Origin: Wenzhouxiangella sp.
GTDB lineage: Bacteria; Pseudomonadota; Gammaproteobacteria; Xanthomonadales; Wenzhouxiangellaceae
Direction of reading: 5' to 3'
DNA length: 9,633 nt
Assembly (NCBI GenBank): GCA_007123575.1
Contig: SKKV01000106.1
Span: 1 to 9,633, forward strand
In this document: positions 6,069 through 9,633 of the stretch, piece after piece
How positions within the stretch are numbered: the first letter of the stretch is position 1
How the letters are laid out: the number at the start of each line of letters is the position of its first letter
Program-made: the position numbers and the translations under genes
The notes under the pieces: generated by a model
The model's input: the letters and a program-made list of their open reading frames with translations, nothing else
Database searches by the model: none
Told to the model about the DNA's origin: nothing

Positions 6069-8534
6069 TCAGGGTAGGCGGGCCAGTCGCTGGCGCGCAG
6101 CTTCAACCTGGGCATCATCGTTGGCCCGGCCCAGTTGGTCGACATAAATGGACAAGGCCAGGCGATACTGCTTGGCAGCTTCGTTGGGACGGTCCTGGTC
6201 ACGCAGACAATCCCCCAACTCCAACCGCGTAATGCCTTCCAGTTGATGGCGGCCGTTAAGCTCCAGCACGCGAATGGCCTCACGGAGAAACGGATCGGCC
6301 TCGGCCACCTTGCCCAAGGCATTGAGCGTACGTCCAATACCGTATTGGGAAAAGGCGCGGCGCAGATGGTCTTCCGGTGCCACAGCACGAACCAGCTCAT
6401 CGACCCGCCGATAAGTTGCCAGGGCTTCGACATACTGTTCGTGGTCGCGATACATGGCCGCCAGATTGTTCAATAACTTGATCGACACCGGATGCAGTTC
6501 TCCGCGCGCCTGCTGAAACCCCGCAACCGCGCGCCGCCCCAACGCGAGGCTCTCTTCGACATGGCCGGCATCGCTGAGCACCAACGCCAGATCGCCCTGA
6601 TGCTGGAGCAGCAGCAGATCATCGGCCGGTACCTGCCCCGCTCGGATGTCGACTGCCCGCCGCAAACGCTCGAGCCTGAGCGCCAGCTCGGTAGTAGCCA
6701 GGCCCAGGTCAAACAGGCTGTGCGCTGTCAGAAGGTGGTCCTCACCAAGCTGCTCACGGTAGATGTCGTGGGCTGAACCGATCAACGCCGAGACTCGCGC
6801 CCGTCCGGGATGGCTGCTATCGGAATAGCGCAGGTAGGTGAAGCCAAGATCCCAGTAGCTTTCTGCGGTATCGGGATGGCGTTCGCCCAACAGCCGTTGA
6901 CGCTGTGCCAGTATCTGTTCAAACAAGGTTTCGACCCGGTCGAAGTCCCGGTGCTGTTCGCGCAAGGCACGCGCATACAACACCAGCGCCGACAAGGTGG
7001 CCGGATGTTCATCACCAAAACGCCTGACATGCAGTGCGTGACTGGCCAGCCGAGCCCGAACCGCGTCATCGACCAGTTCGAACGCCAACAAGGCATCGGC
7101 CAATGTGTCGAGCAGTTCGATTCGGGTCTCGGGTTGCTTTGATGACTCACTCAGCACCTTGTCCAGCGCGGTATTGAGCACGCTGCGCGCGTCAATGCCA
7201 TAACCCAGCCCGACATTGGGATCGGCCAGCTGCATCAGATCCTTGAGAATACCGCTCATGGCGATGGACTCATCGCGCTGCGCCCGGGCCTGGTCGGCCT
7301 GGTAAAGCGCAGTGGCAGCCGTCACAACCATGATCACGAAGGCAGTCGTGGTCAGGACGAACCCGGTTCGGTGGCGGGCAACGAATTTGCTGATCCGATT
7401 CCAGCGCCCAGCCGGCCGAGCACTGACCGGCATTCCATCCAGAAAGCAACGCAGATCCGCACCAAATTCGGCTACCGTGCCGTAGCGCTTTTCCGGCTCG
7501 GGCTCAATCGCCATGACGCCGATCGCATCAAGGTCGCGACTCAAGTCCGACAATCTGACGCCTGGCGGCAGGCCAGGCTCAACCCCCAGCCGCGACATGC
7601 TCAAGCGGCAGCCCGTGCTGACGGCCTCGACCATTTGCGTCAATGAACAACCGGCAAGCTTGATCGGCACCCGGCCACACAGCAACCGATAGCTCAAACA
7701 GCCAAGTGCATAAACATCACTGCCGGCGGTGATTGGCGTACCCAGCAGCTGCTCCGGCGCGGCATAGTCCGGCGTCAGATGAGCACCAAGTGGACCGGTC
7801 ATCCCGGCCTCTCCAACTTCCTCCAGCAGCCTGGCGATTCCGAAGTCCAGCAGCTTTATGCGTCCTTCCGGGTCAACCAGGATATTGGCCGGCTTGAGAT
7901 CGCGATGTACGACCAGGTTGCGGTGGGCGAACTGGACCACCTCGAACACAGCCAGCAGCAGTTCGATGCGCTGTTGGAGGTCCAGCGCCCGGCGATCGCA
8001 GTAATCAGTGATGAATTCGCCATCGACGTATTCCAGCACCAGGTAAGGTGAGCCATCGTCCATGGTGCCGCCATCGAGAAGCTGGCTGACGCCCGGATGA
8101 GTCAGCCCGGCCAGTATCTCCCGCTCACGCTCGAACCGAGCCATCATCTCGGCCGACTGCAAGGCATACGGCAGTAGCTTGATGGCCACCCGGCGCTCGA
8201 AAAGCCCGTCGGCACGTCGCCCCAGGTAAACCGCGCCCATGCCGCCACGACCAATTGGCCGAACGATCTCCCAGACGCCCAGGCGGTGACCCGCCAGCCG
8301 CGAATCATCCAACTGGCCGGCGCGCCGGCCTATCGACGCCAGCAGTTCCGGTGCCAGATCGACCAGGGCAGGCGGCTCGCGTTCATCGCTCAGGGTCCGT
8401 CGCGCCATGGCCAGCAAATCGGGGCGGTTCGACAAAGATCGAGCCAGACAGGCTTCACGATCCCGAACTGGTGCCTGCAGCGCCATCTGCACGGCCTGGT
8501 CCAGTCGCCGCCAGTCAGCGTCCGGGCTGCTCAC
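6069..8534 (-). CDS. Transmembrane Ser/Thr protein kinase with C-terminal TPR domain
   Basis: An 821-residue Hanks-type kinase. Order: helical N-terminal extension (1-85); glycine loop GRGGMGAVY (95-103); VAIK lysine K119; helix-C Glu in FEREREI (E137 or E139); catalytic loop HRDLKPAN (H210, D212, K214, N217); DFG (230-232); APEQ (259-262); conserved GSDVYALG (271-278). All catalytic residues are present, so it should be active. One membrane span follows at about 389-411, then about 400 residues of tetratricopeptide-like helical pairs (for example 503-565, 590-625, 645-680, 683-710, 727-757). The topology predicts a cytoplasmic kinase and periplasmic TPRs acting as sensor or scaffold. Translation starts at GTG 8534, inside the 3' end of the sigma gene (20-nt overlap in another frame), which suggests translational coupling. 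The upstream sigma is the likely substrate, by analogy with kinase-activated ECF sigmas. Confidence 0.95.
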   Translation of the reverse strand: MSSPDADWRRLDQAVQMALQAPVRDREACLARSLSNRPDLLAMARRTLSDEREPPALVDLAPELLASIGRRAGQLDDSRLAGHRLGVWEIVRPIGRGGMGAVYLGRRADGLFERRVAIKLLPYALQSAEMMARFEREREILAGLTHPGVSQLLDGGTMDDGSPYLVLEYVDGEFITDYCDRRALDLQQRIELLLAVFEVVQFAHRNLVVHRDLKPANILVDPEGRIKLLDFGIARLLEEVGEAGMTGPLGAHLTPDYAAPEQLLGTPITAGSDVYALGCLSYRLLCGRVPIKLAGCSLTQMVEAVSTGCRLSMSRLGVEPGLPPGVRLSDLSRDLDAIGVMAIEPEPEKRYGTVAEFGADLRCFLDGMPVSARPAGRWNRISKFVARHRTGFVLTTTAFVIMVVTAATALYQADQARAQRDESIAMSGILKDLMQLADPNVGLGYGIDARSVLNTALDKVLSESSKQPETRIELLDTLADALLAFELVDDAVRARLASHALHVRRFGDEHPATLSALVLYARALREQHRDFDRVETLFEQILAQRQRLLGERHPDTAESYWDLGFTYLRYSDSSHPGRARVSALIGSAHDIYREQLGEDHLLTAHSLFDLGLATTELALRLERLRRAVDIRAGQVPADDLLLLQHQGDLALVLSDAGHVEESLALGRRAVAGFQQARGELHPVSIKLLNNLAAMYRDHEQYVEALATYRRVDELVRAVAPEDHLRRAFSQYGIGRTLNALGKVAEADPFLREAIRVLELNGRHQLEGITRLELGDCLRDQDRPNEAAKQYRLALSIYVDQLGRANDDAQVEAARQRLARLP

Positions 8535-9141
8535 GGGCGGTCAGTTCAGATCTGGCATGCAGCTGGAACCAGGCCCGGGCCCGGGTCCAGTCCCGCTCCA
8601 CGGTACTGACTGAAGTTGCAAGCGCTTCAGCGGCTTCGGCCTCGGTCAGGCCGCCGAAAAATCGCAGTTCGATCAAGCGAGCAAGGCGTTCGTCATGGTT
8701 CTCCAGCAAGCGCAGCTGTCGATCGATCTCAAACAGCTGTTCAGCCTGTCCTTCAATCGCAATCTGGCAGCCATCGATTGTCAGCGCGCGCAGGCCGCTG
8801 CCGCGCTTGGCGCTGAGGCGAGCACGAACTGCATCAACAATGATATTGCGCATCACGCGCGACGCGGTAGCGTAGAAATGGCGCGAGCTATTGAAACTCA
8901 GCGCCTTGGAATCGACCAGTCGCAACCAGGATTCGTGGACCAATCCGGTCGTATTGATCGTCAGGTTGCCATCCGTGGACGCCATGCGCTGCCGGGCAAT
9001 GGCGTGAATATGTCGATAGAGGAGTGCATACAGGCGGTCGAACGAGGACCGATCCCCGGAACCTGCCAGCGCCAGCAAACTCGTAATTTCACCGCTGTCG
9101 TTCTGGGTCTGGCTGAGTTCAATCCCGGTCTTGGTGCGCAT
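8515..9141 (-). CDS. ECF-type RNA polymerase sigma factor (Sigma70_ECF family), cotranscribed with kinase
   Basis: A 208-residue sigma factor. Region 2 spans about 30-115, with LVHESWLRL (67-75), the family block FNSSRHFYATASRVMRNIIVDAVRARLSAKRGS (83-115), then a short linker. Region 4 spans about 135-195, with ELRFFGGLTEAEAAEALATSVSTVERDWTRAR. ATG 9141 leaves a 20-residue polar N-terminus. No Shine-Dalgarno is visible. A small hairpin, GGGTA-GTT-TACCC (9144-9156), touches the start, and a weak -10-like TAAACT lies 6 nt upstream of the ATG, so a leaderless transcript is conceivable. The 3' end overlaps the receptor-kinase gene by 20 nt. The core-contact stretch reads NTTG (63-66), with two Thr and no acidic residue, like the sigma at 593. 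It probably directs transcription of a target regulon, possibly including this cluster, once activated by the kinase. Confidence 0.93.
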   Translation of the reverse strand: MRTKTGIELSQTQNDSGEITSLLALAGSGDRSSFDRLYALLYRHIHAIARQRMASTDGNLTINTTGLVHESWLRLVDSKALSFNSSRHFYATASRVMRNIIVDAVRARLSAKRGSGLRALTIDGCQIAIEGQAEQLFEIDRQLRLLENHDERLARLIELRFFGGLTEAEAAEALATSVSTVERDWTRARAWFQLHARSELTAREQPGR

Positions 9142-9208
9142 CAGGGTAGTTTACCCCGCCGGTATCGCCGTCAGAACGGAATCGGACAGGTCTCGATCTC
9201 GTTGTTCT

Positions 9209-9316
9209 AAAAAGCGGTCGCCGCCGATCCTTGAAGGCTTGTTGGTTGCCTACCTCAATATCGACGATGTCGTTCATCCTCCCTTATTCATGACGCGTTC
9301 GGCCGCTCTGCAGGCT
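9209..9316 (+). pseudogene. parC: Decayed fragment resembling topoisomerase IV subunit A (ParC)
   Basis: The plus strand reads KKRSPP and then ILEGLLVAYLNIDDVVH (9227-9277). This matches the well-conserved HILEGLLVAYLNIDEVI segment of gammaproteobacterial ParC, which lies in the middle of the protein. Shortly after, LFMTRSAALQA (to 9316) recalls the downstream LMTRF..S..LQAEAIL segment, with about ten codons missing in between. The frame then ends in TAA at 9353-9355, and no ParC sequence is visible upstream. It is therefore a remnant, not a gene. The corresponding GyrA segment is less similar in this stretch (typically ILEGLAVALANID). Confidence 0.55.
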
Positions 9317-9375
9317 GGTGCGGTTTGCCGAAGGCAAGAAGCACGAGCTCGATAAACCGTCTCTCCAACGCTCCG

Positions 9376-9483
9376 GTGTATAAGGGATGGACTCCGAAAT
9401 CCGTCATGCTGAATGGCCGACTGGACGACCTACGTGAGATCCGCACCTACCTGGATGGCTGGCTTCAAGGTGAGTTTGCCTGA
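9376..9483 (+). other. Short unidentified reading-frame remnant in otherwise gene-free right edge
   Basis: From GTG 9376 or ATG 9406 a frame ends at TGA 9481-9483. The C-terminal 25 residues (MLNGRLDDLREIR, then TYLDGWLQGEFA) look protein-like, but no family was recognised and no ribosome binding site precedes either start. A T7 run at 9501-9507 follows, with only a weak stem before it. Beyond this, up to 9633, I see no gene, only a small inverted repeat, AGGGTT and AACCCT (9594-9599 and 9607-9612). The edge could be the tail of a decayed gene or part of a mobile-element end. Confidence 0.2.
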
Positions 9484-9633
9484 GGGAAGCTTGTGAGGGC
9501 TTTTTTTACACACCCCGGAGCGCCCCGAAGACGCAAGTGCCCCTACATTGGCCGGGTTTCCCCAAGTCGGCTAGTAATCACGCCGCAGAAACTAGGGTTT
9601 TTGCTGAACCCTTGCCGGGTGTCAAAGCCTGCA

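Noticed and set aside
9131..9355. Intact 74-codon plus-strand gene covering the ParC-like stretch
   Set aside because: Its start lies antisense inside the sigma gene and only the middle resembles a known protein, so it is better read as a decayed fragment.
9571..9579. CTAGTAATC, as found in the 3' part of 16S rRNA
   Set aside because: Only nine bases match and the flanks do not resemble 16S rRNA.

Overview
The window looks like chromosomal DNA of a fairly GC-rich gammaproteobacterium, most likely of the Xanthomonadales (Lysobacteraceae/Rhodanobacteraceae). That placement is an inference. It rests on eukaryotic-type Ser/Thr kinases paired with Sigma70_ECF-type sigma factors, a secreted FG-GAP protein ending in an IF-x-D-x-FE tail, and a ParC-like remnant. 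No rRNA, tRNA, CRISPR array, transposase or replication origin was seen.

Layout. Left edge (1-1159): the N-terminal part of a Ser/Thr kinase on the minus strand, running off the window, divergent from an ECF sigma gene on the plus strand across a 101-nt gap that contains a dyad. Then (1160-2527) an AAA+ ATPase with a DUF4143 C-terminus on the minus strand, preceded by a 12-bp perfect inverted repeat that abuts its start codon. A short repeat-like stretch (about 2530-2690) leads into a plus-strand polytopic membrane-protein gene (2698-3803) interrupted by a -1 frameshift near 3010-3045. A 163-nt convergent gap with two hairpins follows. The right half is a minus-strand cluster, in transcription order: ECF sigma (9141-8515), overlapping receptor Ser/Thr kinase with TPR repeats (8534-6069), secreted FG-GAP beta-propeller protein (5961-4636), and a second ECF sigma (4527-3967) with its own recognisable promoter. 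The last 490 nt hold no intact gene. They contain a decayed parC-like stretch and a short unidentified reading-frame remnant.

How it may work together (inference). There are two kinase/sigma pairs plus one sigma without an adjacent kinase gene. In both kinase-paired sigma factors, the region 2.2 positions that normally carry acidic core-binding residues read NTHA or NTTG, so acidic residues are absent and Thr is present. The sigma without a kinase reads EPRM. This fits the phosphorylation-activated sigma scheme described for ECF43-type factors, in which a kinase supplies the missing negative charge. The intact kinase has a cytoplasmic catalytic domain, one membrane span and about 400 residues of predicted periplasmic TPRs, so it could pass an envelope signal to its overlapping sigma gene. 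The exported propeller protein and the second sigma could be downstream parts of the same circuit.
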